A DNA stretch of 64,000 nt from Pachyseris speciosa (Eukaryota; Cnidaria; Anthozoa; Scleractinia; Pachyseridae), in contig JAEMWC010000270.1 of assembly GCA_016490735.1 (NCBI GenBank), forward strand, positions 522,501 through 586,500. The letters are read 5' to 3'. Each line of letters begins with the position of its first letter. Position 1 is the stretch's first letter. Shown here one piece after another: positions 49,601-56,785 of the stretch. The notes under the pieces were generated by a model. It was given only the letters and a program-made list of their open reading frames with translations, did not search any database and was not told where the DNA came from. The position numbers were made by a program, and so were the translations under genes.

Positions 49601-52600
49601 GGATGTGCAGCTGGCAAGAAATTACGACAAAGAACCTGTAGTAATAATATCTGCAAGGCATAGCTCAGATGGTAACAACTTGAAACCGACATACCTGTCT
49701 GTGACTCCATGGATAGAGGTAACTTTATCTTTAATTGTTGTTGAAATGGACCAAAAAGCTTTGAGTTTATGATCTGATCAAAATCAATTGAGTTCAACTG
49801 AGTTTCTCAGCTTTGTCTTAAGTCACTGAATGTACCTGTTGAACATCTGTATACAAAAAATAGTCTCCAAGGCCTGATCAAACCGGACACTTCACAAAAT
49901 AAAGCATGTAATGTGATGTTGCAATGTGAAAGCACTCAAAAATGATATAATCTAATTCTACGGATCTATTCATACTTAGTTTTCACTCCAAGTGGAACAT
50001 GACCGACTATTGGAATCGTCATGAATTACGCCAATAGACTGGGTATAATAGAGAAGGCTAGATAAATAATAGGCATATGTTTTCTCTTACACGATAACTT
50101 GGCTTTTCTTTTTTTTTTTTTTTCAATCCAAAGCACATCAAAACAACTGAATTCCGCATTTGCCTGAAGGAGTTGTTTGCTGACCAATATGATCCAATAA
50201 AGGTGTCATACGTGGTGCTGGCAGGTAACTACTGGTCCTTGATTTGCAATTTGGCGTTGGTTTCGTGCAAGCTTAGGAAGCATTAAGAATTACTGTCCTT
50301 TGAAAGTATTGTCGTTTTCTTAACCCAGTGTTCTCATGAAGTATCGAGATATTTTTCGTAGGATAATAAAAAATGGGGAATCGCAGGTCCAAATTTACCT
50401 CCCTGTGACATTTGAGGAAATAAATAGGTATTTTAGGTACTGATACAGCATGTCACTGCAAGAAAATCAGCACGCGCTCTGAATAAAGCCAAGTTTTTCT
50501 TCAGTGTTTACGTTAGCCACCACAAGCGCCAGGGAATCAAAATTATCTAATAAAAAATACATCTTCTTTTTTACTACATGTTAATACAGTATTTATGTAT
50601 TTTCAGATGCAATACATTTATAGGCTCACAGATAATGCTTAAAGTAACACATTTCTGGGTACCTTGGCCTTAAATCTGTCGTCCCTGTGACATTCGATAA
50701 CATTCGGAGACCACTTCAGCTAAAAGTACAAAAACTGTCCATTGTTTATACAGATATATGCAAACCAGGATGGTCGTTCTTTGGTGGTGTCTGCTATTCA
50801 ACTAGTCAGTCTTGCAAAAACTGGACCAAAGCACAGGAAACCTGCCGATCGTACAGCGCAAATCTCGTCAGCATCAGAAACCAAGAAGAGAATGTTTACG
50901 TGCAGCAACGCTTGAATGGCGAAAAGGGCTGGATTGGATTCAACGACAGAAGTACCGAGGGTACTTTTGCTTGGGTGGACAGTCAGCCCAATAACTTCAC
51001 ATATTGGGCAATGAATCAACCCAACAACTTAAACAATGAAGATTGTGTTCACACTTTGGGAATACGGCATAATTTTATGTGGAATGATGTGGGATGTGGT
51101 ACCTGCCATAACTACACCTGTTCAGAAGGTATATCTATGTAGGAGTCATTTAACCATTTGATCGATGTTAAATTGAAAAAATGAAAACTGACAAACTACC
51201 GTAACTCAAAAGACTTGCGATTGATTGAATGATTGATTAACTGATCTAGTGATATTTACTGACTGACTAAGTTCCGGACAGGCTGGCTTTCACTGATTTG
51301 TAATGGTAATAAGATTGAGGGGAGTACAATTTAGTGAGTAATAGGGTGAGTGATTTCAAATTGCCAGAGCTCGCAGCGCGAGGCTGATTTGAGCAAAAGG
51401 TAGTGATCAAAATCTAAGGAAAACATATCCGAATAAAAGTCATTGGAGCAGTTTATTTTATCCATGTTAGTTTTCTATCTGAACCTGTCAACCTGGTCAC
51501 TTCAGGGCCAGCGGAGCAAGTTTGCAATTGGGGGAGGGGGGGGGGGGGGGGGGGCGTTAATGTGAGTTAACTAGGGTGGTCCGAGGGTATGCTCCCCAGG
51601 AAAAGTTTTAAGTTAAAGTCCTCTGAAATGGCCGGAAACCATGCTGTGTTGAAAGTTATGTACTTTCAGTTCTCGGTAAAACGTTAAAGAGAAAAGTAAA
51701 TTTGTTTTAGTACTGATTACTTGCTTTTTACTGTTGAAAAGTGGGGGCCTAAAGCTGCACTTAAATTTTTTTTCTTGATTTTGATTGGCTAGCATGGGCT
51801 AGGTAGTTAACGTTTATTGGCCAGTGGCATGAAGGTCTTAATGTTATTAACTGCTTCACTGTCCGATTTGGCCTGTCAGGTCAAATAGGGCAGAAACAGC
51901 CAATTAAGGCACAAATAACGACTGCTAAGAGCCAATCATATTCGAGCATTTTGTTAATGATATAACTGATTGAATGACTGAAATGATGACTTATATTGAC
52001 TTTTCAAAGATTTCAATGAATGTAATGGAGGCAACAACCACTGCCACGAGAAAGCCGACTGTGTTAATTCTTTTGGCTCCTACAAGTGCCAATGCCCTCT
52101 AGGATATTCTGGTGATGGATTAACTTGCACAGGTATTTATTCCAGGCGATTCAACGTTTTTAGCTTTCAAATGTGAACTCGCAAAGGAAATCTAACCTCT
52201 CCGTATGTGAAGGTCATAGGGGACGTTGTGAGCACTCATACAATATTGATGTGTGTGTTTCTCTACACTCTAAAGGAATTGTTATTTAACTTGTGGGGAA
52301 GCCTGATCAAGTGATCAAAAGTTTTCAATGCAAAAACATGGAAATAAAAAGGCCTGGTGAACCGCTGATGAACGTCTTAATAATAATAATTTTTACTCAT
52401 CCTTAGTGCGGAAATTTTTAATCTAACCTATAAGCCGGTGTGACTGTTCAACAATTCGATAGTGAACCGGTTCTTCACATCTACTGAAATTTATAAAAGA
52501 AAGTGCAATGAAACAAATAAAAAAGGTTTGCTGTCTATTTTTGCTTTTGCAGACGTCGATGAGTGTTCTTTTGGTCATCAATGTGACAGTAGCGCTTCGT

Positions 52601-52870
52601 GTTTCAACACAGATGGCTCTTATTCATGCCTGTGTGATAGCGGCTACTCTGGAGACGGACGCACTTGTCGAGGTAATGAACTCCTATGCAGAGCTAGAAT
52701 TACATAGCATGAAGGCAAAAGTTTCAGCCTTGCATATATAGATTGAAATTGGTAAGACTTGCTGAGGGAAATTGTCTCATTCCAGGGCACATAAAGTTGA
52801 TAATTTCTGAATTTAATTGAACTATAACGTGTGCAATAAAGGATTAATCTACAGTTGTAACATTAGTGCC

Positions 52871-52909
<39 letters not shown>

Positions 52910-54221
52910 TTTATTTATCCTTAAAAGACCAATCAGCTGACCATACAGTAGTGTGTAGCAACCTAATTACAATGTCGTTAATATCATTTTTATCACTTGA
53001 TTTGTTTTTACCAGATTTGGATGAATGTTCACTCAGCAATCATGACTGTGATGGTAATGCCATCTGCACTAACTCGCCAGGATCGTTCACTTGCACATGT
53101 AATTCAGCCAGCGGTTATTACGGGAACGGAACAACATGCTATGTCTACCGTAAGTCTTTGTAATTATTTTTGTGCACCTGTAGAAACCTAGAGCAAAACG
53201 TTTCGCGTGCCTTGTCTGCTGAATGAAAGGAAAGATAAGGCAACGTTAGCGTGTTGTTCAAGAAACACCGAAAACCAATAGTTTTAACCTTCTCAACTTG
53301 TAAGCGAGCTATCTTTTCTGATCCTTGATGAAGAACTCTATGTTCTTTGATGACAAACTAACGACATATATTTATAAACTGAGGCACTTGCCTCCTGCGG
53401 CATCGGAATTGGTTATTCGAAAAGTCTAAGGAAAAATCTTGATTCTCTTCGATAGGCACAATGATAACTATGGCGGTTAAGTCTAGGGTTATGGCTTCTT
53501 ATCCTATTCACTTTTCTCCTCGCAGGAGGCCTTGAGGATTCAAGCATTTTGGGTGGTGACACCAGTAAAATGTCGCAGTTGAATAGTTGGCTTGATCCTC
53601 ACTTGCAGAATTCAGGCAGGAGTTACTGGGTACTGTGTTGGAGAGCCTCTGTTCATGGATGGAGCTCCCAAACCTTTCACAGCAATTGCGATGACAAAGG
53701 TCCCACAGTGACGATTGTCAGTGTCCACGGGCAGTATATTTTTGGAGGCTACAACGATCAATCATGGAAATGTATGTTTGCCTGATTATTTATGTATAAT
53801 AATTATTATTGTGGATGATATATGAAATGAATCATATATGAACTGGGGAAATGAAATCAAATGAAGAATGATCCTCGCAGTTGTGAACGCAATTTATGCA
53901 ATTGCGAAAAGAAGCCTGAAAAAAAAATTCAGGACAGGTAACGGGTTCGAACCCCGTTGAAGTCCTGAATTTTTTTAATTACAAAGACTTACGGTAGACA
54001 TAGCATGTTGTTCCGTTCCCGTAATAACCGCTGGCTGAATTACATGTGCAAGTGAACGATCCTGGCGAGTTAGTGCAGATGGCATTACCATCACAGTCAT
54101 GATTGCTGAGTGAACATTCATCCAAATCTGGTAAAAACAAATCAAGCATTTCAAATGATTCATTTCATATATCATCCACACTCATTTCTTTCACGGGAAC
54201 ATATGAACCCGCAATTGACCT

Positions 54222-54262
<41 letters not shown>

Positions 54263-55181
54263 ATCGCACCAGTAATCGCGAGGTCACGGGTTCGAACCCC
54301 GTTGAAGTCCTGAATTTCTTTCAGGCTTCTTTTCGCAATTGCATAAATTGCGTTCACAACTGCGAGGATCATTCTTCATTTGATAATTATTATTGTTAGC
54401 TAGTTTAAACCTTCACATTGCAGTTTTTCTGGGTCTTGAGGTCGCACACGTCCTCCTTCAGGCCACTTCTTCCTTTAGGAGGAGCCTATTGGGCCACGAG
54501 TTATTAAATGCTCAAAACAAATGCAACTCTGAAAAACTATAAACTTAACATGGGTACAGCTTGAAATTATGTGGATGTCTTATGCGATTGAATATGAGGG
54601 TCACTTAATTTAGGAGAATATTCGCTTAGAAGACACTGACTATAAACTCTGTCGCAGCCTCAGGCTATTATGTGCTATAAAGGAACGTAGTCTCCTTTAT
54701 TTCTGACTTCCCATTGGTTATGCCAGTTGCATTTGCCAGATGGCAATTTTTCTTTCGGTTTACCCGGTCCTTAATGACCCTTACCATGCAGGTTGTATTT
54801 AGAAGGTTTTATCCAGTATAAAATAACCATATTAATAAAAATTATGGGCTAGTAATCGTATATGATTTTTCTTCAGGGTCCGAAGGATACCAGTACTCGA
54901 CCAACACGTTCATATACTCACTGAGAAATTACTACGGGTATGGCTACTTCAAAAACTCCATAAACCAGTACTATCAATATGCCACCTACAGTTACCACAA
55001 TTACGGTCCAACCTTTGGTGGCGGGCATGATATCTACATTGCGGATAATGCAGGGAGCAATTACAATTCCTACTTTAACTGCTACTCGTACACCAGTCCC
55101 TATTGTGATGATTATATCTGGATGGGGAGCAGAAGTTTCTGCCCTCACGACGCAGAGGTTTATTATGAAATGCTGTCTTAA
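27479..55181 (+). CDS. secreted H-lectin / Kazal / C-type lectin / EGF / TLDc protein (19 exons)
   Basis: The reconstructed product is about 1100 residues. Order: signal peptide (1-22), three H-type-lectin-like modules (about 23-305), follistatin/Kazal (306-378), three more H-lectin-like modules (379-666), C-type lectin (667-791), three EGF (792-917), TLDc (918-1100). Every exon has AG acceptor and GT or GC donor, and all phases join (1 or 0). Summed coding length is 3303 nt if one missing C in exon 2 is allowed. The H-lectin call rests on the recurring WLAF/WMAY end and FxxCLRE core. The protein should be secreted or extracellular; glycan binding, protease inhibition and calcium-dependent EGF contacts are inferred from family. 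A tandem partial copy follows at 59.6 kb. Main uncertainty: whether the distant signal exon belongs here, and whether exon 2 is truly frameshifted. Confidence 0.82.
27922..28623. mobile_element. intact 702-bp TIR element in intron 1
   Basis: The ends CGTCGCGTAGAATTCCC and GGGAATTCTACGCGACG are perfect 17-bp inverted repeats. The body matches the two halves of the split element at 14742-22691 in reverse orientation. It is non-coding and hence non-autonomous. Confidence 0.88.
28624..31589. other. intron 1 sequence, no gene recognised
   Basis: AT-rich intron. A short block at 29870-30010 repeats GGATTTGGACCCC-type phrases. TATATATTTAGCCA followed by AAGCCTA occurs near 29720 and again near 31355, so both are parts of a dispersed repeat. 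No coding potential is seen. Confidence 0.5.
31590..32055. repeat. tandem duplication of about 230 bp
   Basis: Two units, about 31590-31828 and 31836-32055, share GAGAAGGTGGAGAAATT, TTTGACATAAATG and CAGTCAACAGGAAT in the same order. It is a diverged direct duplication within intron 1. Confidence 0.75.
32056..34309. other. intron 1 sequence, no gene recognised
   Basis: AT-rich intron with scattered short frames and no recognised domain. A CGT microsatellite lies at 33619-33640. Confidence 0.5.
33619..33640. repeat. (CGT)n microsatellite
   Basis: Seven uninterrupted CGT units with partial ends, beside an AT-rich region. Not coding. Confidence 0.95.
34310..35600. repeat. degenerate repeat cluster
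   Basis: Blocks with GTCGGCCAATCAGAAT, CAATCAACTTACAAACTTCC and GCTTCTAGTTCGCTGAATCA recur at about 34390, 34990-35290 and 35350-35570. A further unit at 36410-36480 continues at 37496-37560 and is the target of the piggyBac-like insertion. Confidence 0.7.
35751..35945 (-). mobile_element. tRNA-derived SINE
   Basis: In reverse complement it carries the B-box CCCGGGTTCGATTCCCGG, then the conserved stretch GAGAGGTTTTTCTCCGGGTA and CTCCGGTTTTCC, and a tail near ATTTGATTTATTTAG. This body is frequent in invertebrate SINEs. The 63-codon + frame over it is spurious. Confidence 0.7.
35955..36287 (-). pseudogene. LINE ORF2 C-terminal scrap
   Basis: The minus frame ends [20 protein letters not shown] and then [10 protein letters not shown]-x-(I/L)P-x-x-IR followed by a basic helix is the usual C-terminus of CR1/L2-like LINE reverse transcriptases. 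No catalytic boxes. An AAT-rich tail lies at 35621-35700, separated from it by the SINE. Confidence 0.6.
36484..37491. mobile_element. complete piggyBac-like non-autonomous element
   Basis: It is bounded by TTAA on both sides (36480-36483 and 37492-37495), with ends CCCTTTTCCGACGG and CGGCGGAAAAGGG in inverted orientation. TTAA duplication and CCC ends are the piggyBac signature. At 1008 bp it encodes no transposase. It sits inside a unit of the degenerate repeat cluster, which resumes at 37496. Confidence 0.88.
37603..37713. repeat. (GT)n and (TA)n microsatellites
   Basis: A GT run with one C interruption covers 37603-37653 and a TA run covers 37692-37713. Nearby 37560-37573 is a C-run. Open frames with HTHTHT or YIYIYI peptides are repeat artefacts. 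Confidence 0.95.
37799..37910 (+). pseudogene. decayed copy of the start of lectin exon 2
   Basis: GGTTCAAGCTGGAAGTATTA GCATT resembles the acceptor and start of exon 2 at 38340, and AACCATGGATAACAAG resembles its AACCATGGTTGCCAG. The reading frame is lost. It helps fix the true exon 2 acceptor. Confidence 0.45.
38346..38694 (+). CDS. exon 2: H-lectin-like module 1 and start of module 2
   Basis: Acceptor TTTTTCAAG before CTGGAAATATTAGC (an in-frame alternative lies 15 nt upstream). It reads [20 protein letters not shown], then [18 protein letters not shown] and [10 protein letters not shown]. At the five-C run 38604-38608 the frame slips: one nt is missing relative to paralogous exons, after which it reads [20 protein letters not shown] to donor GTTAGT. 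Restoring one base gives phase 1 to 0, matching exon 3. Confidence 0.75.
38874..39002. mobile_element. hairpin MITE, GGGGCCGGTTCC family (copy 2)
   Basis: Almost perfect palindrome with ends GGGGCCGGTTCC and GGAACCGGCCCC and inner CCAGGGATAAAT pairing. It lies in the intron after exon 2. Confidence 0.88.
39106..39227. mobile_element. hairpin MITE, GGGGCCGGTTCC family (copy 3)
   Basis: Same family 104 bp from copy 2 and in the same intron. Its right arm is shortened (TTATTAAAGTTAATATTACA replaces the usual pairing) and it ends in GGAACCGGGC. Confidence 0.85.
39389..39544 (+). CDS. exon 3: H-lectin-like module 2, core
   Basis: After CATTCCAG it reads [31 protein letters not shown] and [10 protein letters not shown], to donor GTGCGT. 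52 codons, phase 0 both ends. The paralogue at 59619 has the same structure. Confidence 0.88.
40223..40336 (+). CDS. exon 4: H-lectin-like module 2, end
   Basis: 38 codons, phase 0 both ends, reading [20 protein letters not shown] and ENNYAFCQ to donor GTAGAA. HWLAY is the closing motif of the lectin module. The equivalent exon of the second gene copy carries a stop in place of the Gly after TER. Confidence 0.88.
40937..41068 (+). CDS. exon 5: H-lectin-like module 3, first half
   Basis: 44 codons after CAACAG, reading [20 protein letters not shown] and SNALNVWIE to donor GTAAAT. Phase 0. Confidence 0.88.
41479..41575 (+). CDS. exon 6: H-lectin-like module 3, second half
   Basis: Reads [20 protein letters not shown] and VDYAVIGG, from TTCTAG to donor GTAGCT, ending in phase 1. 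The Cys in FKVCVKD matches the FxxC of the other modules. Confidence 0.88.
42048..42266 (+). CDS. exon 7: follistatin/Kazal module
   Basis: 73 codons, phase 1 to 1. It reads [50 protein letters not shown] and HPGSCTG. A short follistatin-like Cys part precedes a Kazal fold (CPxxxxPVCxSNxxTFxNxC). Kazal domains usually inhibit serine proteases; here no inhibitory specificity can be read. Confidence 0.9.
43485..43665 (+). pseudogene. decaying second follistatin/Kazal exon
   Basis: It reads [20 protein letters not shown], then [17 protein letters not shown] and [14 protein letters not shown], ending at TAG. Against exon 7, Cys is replaced by Tyr, Arg and Ser at three conserved sites. There is no convincing AG acceptor or GT donor. 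It is a tandem duplicate of exon 7 that is no longer spliced. Confidence 0.75.
44404..44618 (+). CDS. exon 8: H-lectin-like module 4, first half
   Basis: 215 nt, phase 1 to 0, reading [40 protein letters not shown] and ATVSWVENV, to donor GTAAAA. It is closely matched by the second-copy exon at 62496. Confidence 0.88.
44890..45051 (+). CDS. exon 9: H-lectin-like module 4, second half
   Basis: 54 codons after TTTTCAG, reading [36 protein letters not shown] and [15 protein letters not shown], to donor GTATGT. WMAY closes the module; [10 protein letters not shown] starts the next strand. Confidence 0.88.
45052..46126. other. intron 9, with a lone Tigger-like end
   Basis: TACAGTGGAACCTCCCGTAA followed by GCGACC at 45208 looks like one TIR of a Tigger/pogo-like element, with a nearby partial complement (GTGGTCGCTT). 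No matching far end was found. Otherwise featureless intron. Confidence 0.45.
46127..46294 (+). CDS. exon 10: H-lectin-like module 5, first half (GC donor)
   Basis: 56 codons, reading [40 protein letters not shown] and GLHEDIFV. The only suitable donor is GCAAGT at 46295, a GC-AG intron, where the paralogous exon 3 uses GTGCGT. The partial copy at 63939 is its paralogue. Confidence 0.85.
46628..46855. repeat. degenerate CAGT minisatellite in intron 10
   Basis: A tract of CAGT, CAGC and CATT tetramers about 230 bp long. The 90-codon frame rich in SQS and SQPTSQS comes from this repeat and is not a gene. Confidence 0.93.
47014..47124 (+). CDS. exon 11: H-lectin-like module 5, end
   Basis: 37 codons, reading [13 protein letters not shown] and FNGAFCE, from AATTAG to donor GTATGA, phase 0. 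SWMAF closes the module. Confidence 0.88.
47180..48351. mobile_element. Mutator-like element with 200-bp TIRs in intron 11
   Basis: The ends TAGCCAGCGTAGCAAGCGTT and (reverse complement) TAGCCTGCGTAACAAGCGTT extend as inverted repeats to about 47380 and 48150, sharing CTTGCAGACAAACCCCTGGA. It is flanked by ACATGAGAA (47171-47179) and ACATGCGAA (48352-48360), a 9-bp duplication with one mismatch. It has the same end family as the 156-bp MITE at 13691. The central 0.8 kb holds a small Cys-rich frame but no transposase core. Confidence 0.85.
47537..47706 (+). pseudogene. small Cys-rich frame inside the Mutator-like element
   Basis: It encodes [31 protein letters not shown] and [12 protein letters not shown]. 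CxxC followed by LF resembles the start of a zinc-finger domain as found at the head of some transposases. AAAT/GTAAGA at 47706 could be a donor. No partner exon is seen. Function unknown. Confidence 0.35.
48662..49239. mobile_element. MITE with GACCTTAA ends in intron 11
   Basis: The left end GAGACCTTAAAATACGAGGA is mirrored by CCTCATACCTTAAGGTCCC on the right. The 578-bp body is AT-rich and non-coding. Superfamily not assigned. Confidence 0.65.
49602..49718 (+). CDS. exon 12: H-lectin-like module 6, first half
   Basis: 39 codons, reading [20 protein letters not shown] and LSVTPWIE, from ACACAG to donor GTAACT, phase 0. Confidence 0.87.
50134..50224 (+). CDS. exon 13: H-lectin-like module 6, second half
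   Basis: Follows a long T-run and CAATCCAAAG. Reads [20 protein letters not shown] and VSYVVLAG to donor GTAACT, phase 0 to 1. It has the FRICLKE core like module 3. Confidence 0.87.
50754..51128 (+). CDS. exon 14: C-type lectin domain
   Basis: 125 codons in one exon, phase 1 to 1. Landmarks: [63 protein letters not shown] and YTC. The sugar-binding triplet is QPN, between the classical EPN (mannose) and QPD (galactose) forms, so specificity is unclear. WND, a calcium-site motif, is kept. Confidence 0.93.
51533..51554. repeat. G-run
   Basis: An almost pure run of about 20 G in intron 14, prone to assembly length error. Confidence 0.9.
51770..51950. repeat. dispersed repeat, inverted relative of 13262-13470
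   Basis: Contains TATTGGCCAGTGGCATGAAG and GGCAGAAACAGCCAATTAAG, which match the 13.3 kb block in reverse complement. It lies in the intron before the first EGF exon. Confidence 0.6.
52010..52132 (+). CDS. exon 15: EGF-like domain 1
   Basis: 41 codons, phase 1 to 1: [37 protein letters not shown]. Six Cys in EGF spacing. The DxNEC start and N-x-x-GSYKC pattern are of the calcium-binding type. Confidence 0.9.
52553..52672 (+). CDS. exon 16: EGF-like domain 2
   Basis: 40 codons, phase 1 to 1: [38 protein letters not shown]. The DVDEC start is calcium-binding EGF. Confidence 0.92.
52871..52908. repeat. (AAT)n microsatellite
   Basis: About 12 AAT units in the intron between EGF 2 and EGF 3. 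Confidence 0.95.
53015..53149 (+). CDS. exon 17: EGF-like domain 3
   Basis: 45 codons, phase 1 to 1: [42 protein letters not shown]. The exon and 17-19 nt of each flank recur, inverted and identical in the exon, at 53975-54146. Confidence 0.92.
53526..53771 (+). CDS. exon 18: TLDc domain, first part
   Basis: 82 codons from CTCGCAG to [65 protein letters not shown]. The GxxFGGYxxxxW stretch is the hallmark of TLDc. Confidence 0.9.
53975..54146 (-). pseudogene. perfect inverted copy of EGF 3 exon with splice flanks
   Basis: The exon part 53993-54127 is base-for-base the reverse complement of 53015-53149. The copy also keeps the downstream donor GTAAGTCTTTGTAATTA and the upstream acceptor flank CTTGATTTGTTTTTACCAG. 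It is antisense to the gene, so it cannot add an EGF domain to the mRNA. Confidence 0.95.
54238..54382 (+). mobile_element. tRNA-derived SINE
   Basis: The head resembles a tRNA: GGCTTCATAGCTCAGTTGGT (A box), GGGTTCGAACCCCGTTGAAG (B box) and a paired acceptor stem GGCTTCA/TGAAGTC. The anticodon arm has a mismatch and the loop lacks the usual T33, so a working tRNA is unlikely. The tail, CAGGCTTCTTTTCGCAATTG and on to TTCATTTGAT, recurs inverted at 53866-53930. Confidence 0.8.
54877..55181 (+). CDS. exon 19: TLDc domain, C-terminal part and stop
   Basis: After [26 protein letters not shown], a Tyr-rich stretch, [19 protein letters not shown], and [12 protein letters not shown] then TAA at 55179-55181. 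[11 protein letters not shown] and the EVYY end are standard TLDc. The domain closes the protein. Confidence 0.92.
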
Positions 55182-56330
55182 ATTTGCTCGCCAGATTGAA
55201 CACTGTATCAAAACTCAGATTTCTCCTTAACCATTCTGATCTTAGTATATGCTTAAGAGTGAAAGATAATGGTAGTTTTTAAGGAAACTGGACTATTTTA
55301 AATGGCTTCCTTACTGATCCCTTGATTTTTCAAGAAAGAAAAAAAACTTAAAGTGTAATTGAGTGACATGGCGCCTTAATTCTCAGTACCGAGACCCGCG
55401 GTTTGGTGTTGTTCTTTTTATTTTGTTCTGTTTTTTTTCACATGGTATTACAAATATAGTTTGAATAACACTATTTTACTGTTACTCGAATTGATGACGT
55501 ATTACTTTATTTGCACACCAAGATGTTCTTTCAGGGAAATGCTTTAAATGAGATAACCAGTTTTCATTATAAGAAATATATGCTTTATGAAATTAACGCG
55601 AATTTCTCGTTAAGTTTTGTTAGCTTTAATTTCCGCGTCATTAATTAAGTGGCGCGACCTTAATTTCCATTACTTTGGCCTCGATACACTCTAGACATTC
55701 TTGACAACTAGGAAACAATAGCTTTTTTCGCGCTCTGTATTTCAGCTCAATCTTTGACTAAGTTAAACCGCTCATAATATTTCTTAAAAAGGGAAAAAGC
55801 ATTATTTTTTCAGGCGGTGGAGATCCGCTAGTATCATGGACGACACTGTAAAGAGAGGTCGAAGTGACCAGATTCCTTCCCTTAACCCTGAGCACCTCTT
55901 TCGCGTTAATTTCCTTTATTGAAAAAAATTTTCTTTCAGTTCGCGTTAATTTAAGTCGCTTTGGAATGCTTTAATCTTAACACGAGCCTTAATTTCCTAT
56001 AATAAGGTATCTACTTGAAGAAGTTTTCTTATATATAGGAATTGAGAATATCTTTAGGGAACCAAGCCTAAACGCCACAAACAGTCTCGAGTTACCTTTC
56101 TCAGAGCCGCATGTGACTTTTGATTGAATAGTAGATATCCAGTGCTAGTATGGATGTAATTAAGCTAGATAATACGTAATTATCGTACTGTAAAACCACA
56201 CCAAATAAAAGGAAGTTATAAACTAAACAAGGTATTATTATTTTAATTCACTTCAGTCTTTAAGACTGAAGTGAAATGAGATAATAGTAACTTGAATTTT
56301 TCAGCAGACAGCAATGGCCAACGTTAACTC

Positions 56331-56396
56331 CTAGGGTTGGGTTTAGGGCTAGGTTTAGAGCTAGGGCTAAGGTTAGGGTTAGGTTTGGGGTTTGGG
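56331..56396. repeat. degenerate telomere-like (TTAGGG) tract
   Basis: GGTTGGGTTTAGGGCTAGGT and following TTAGGGTTAGG units, interspersed with variants. An interstitial copy of the metazoan telomere motif or a simple G/T-rich repeat. Confidence 0.75.
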
Positions 56397-56705
56397 CGTG
56401 GAATAATCACGTGACAAACATTCGTACCGCACTGCAACGGTTAGGACTAGTTCACAATGCTCAAATGGACGGTGGACACCATATGACGTTTACACAATAT
56501 AGTATTCCATATCATTAGAGTAACCACGGGTTGGGACTAGAGATCCCCATTTCTTAGGCAGAAAATTGAGAAAATAGAGATGCAGTAACAAAAGAAGAAG
56601 CGTTCTAGGATTTAGCACTGCTCTACACTGATTAGGCCTAAGCGCTGATTTGGAAATGGTTAGCTTTCATTATTGTGATGGGCAACTCTATATAATTAAG
56701 CAGCA

Positions 56706-56785
56706 TCTTTCCCGGGTTGGTGTAGTGGATATGGCTAGGAGATGATAAGCAAACGAAACGGGTTCGAGGCCCACTCTATATAGTT
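56706..56785. repeat. tRNA-like scrap
   Basis: GGTTGGTGTAGTGGATATGG resembles an A box and GGGTTCGAGGCCC a B box, but no acceptor or anticodon stem forms. Probably a SINE head or tRNA pseudogene. Confidence 0.4.

Larger units (their letters stand above)
53813..54382. mobile_element. 570-bp composite insertion: SINE pieces plus inverted EGF exon
   Basis: ATAATTATTATTGT is repeated on both sides (53799-53812 and 54383-54396), a 14-bp direct duplication. From the left: reverse-complemented SINE tail (to about 53935), a forward scrap with GGGTTCGAACCCCGTTGAAG, the inverted EGF 3 exon (53975-54146), a head segment, then a forward tRNA-SINE (54238-54382). A 26-bp inverted pair (53810-53835 and 54155-54180) bounds the middle. 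It lies in the TLDc intron. Confidence 0.8.

Noticed and set aside
50812..50994. Alternative frames over the C-type lectin exon
   Set aside because: Shadows of the real frame, which has the full Cys and WND pattern.
52997..53191. Frame with [14 protein letters not shown], also antisense at 53975-54181
   Set aside because: Off-frame reading of EGF exon 3 and its inverted copy. It did, however, reveal the duplication.
54238..54312. Functional tRNA-Thr gene
   Set aside because: Acceptor stem and boxes fit, but the anticodon stem is mismatched, T33 is missing and the sequence continues into a SINE tail found elsewhere inverted.
54979..55230. 83-codon frame over the last exon
   Set aside because: Off-frame reading of the TLDc exon.
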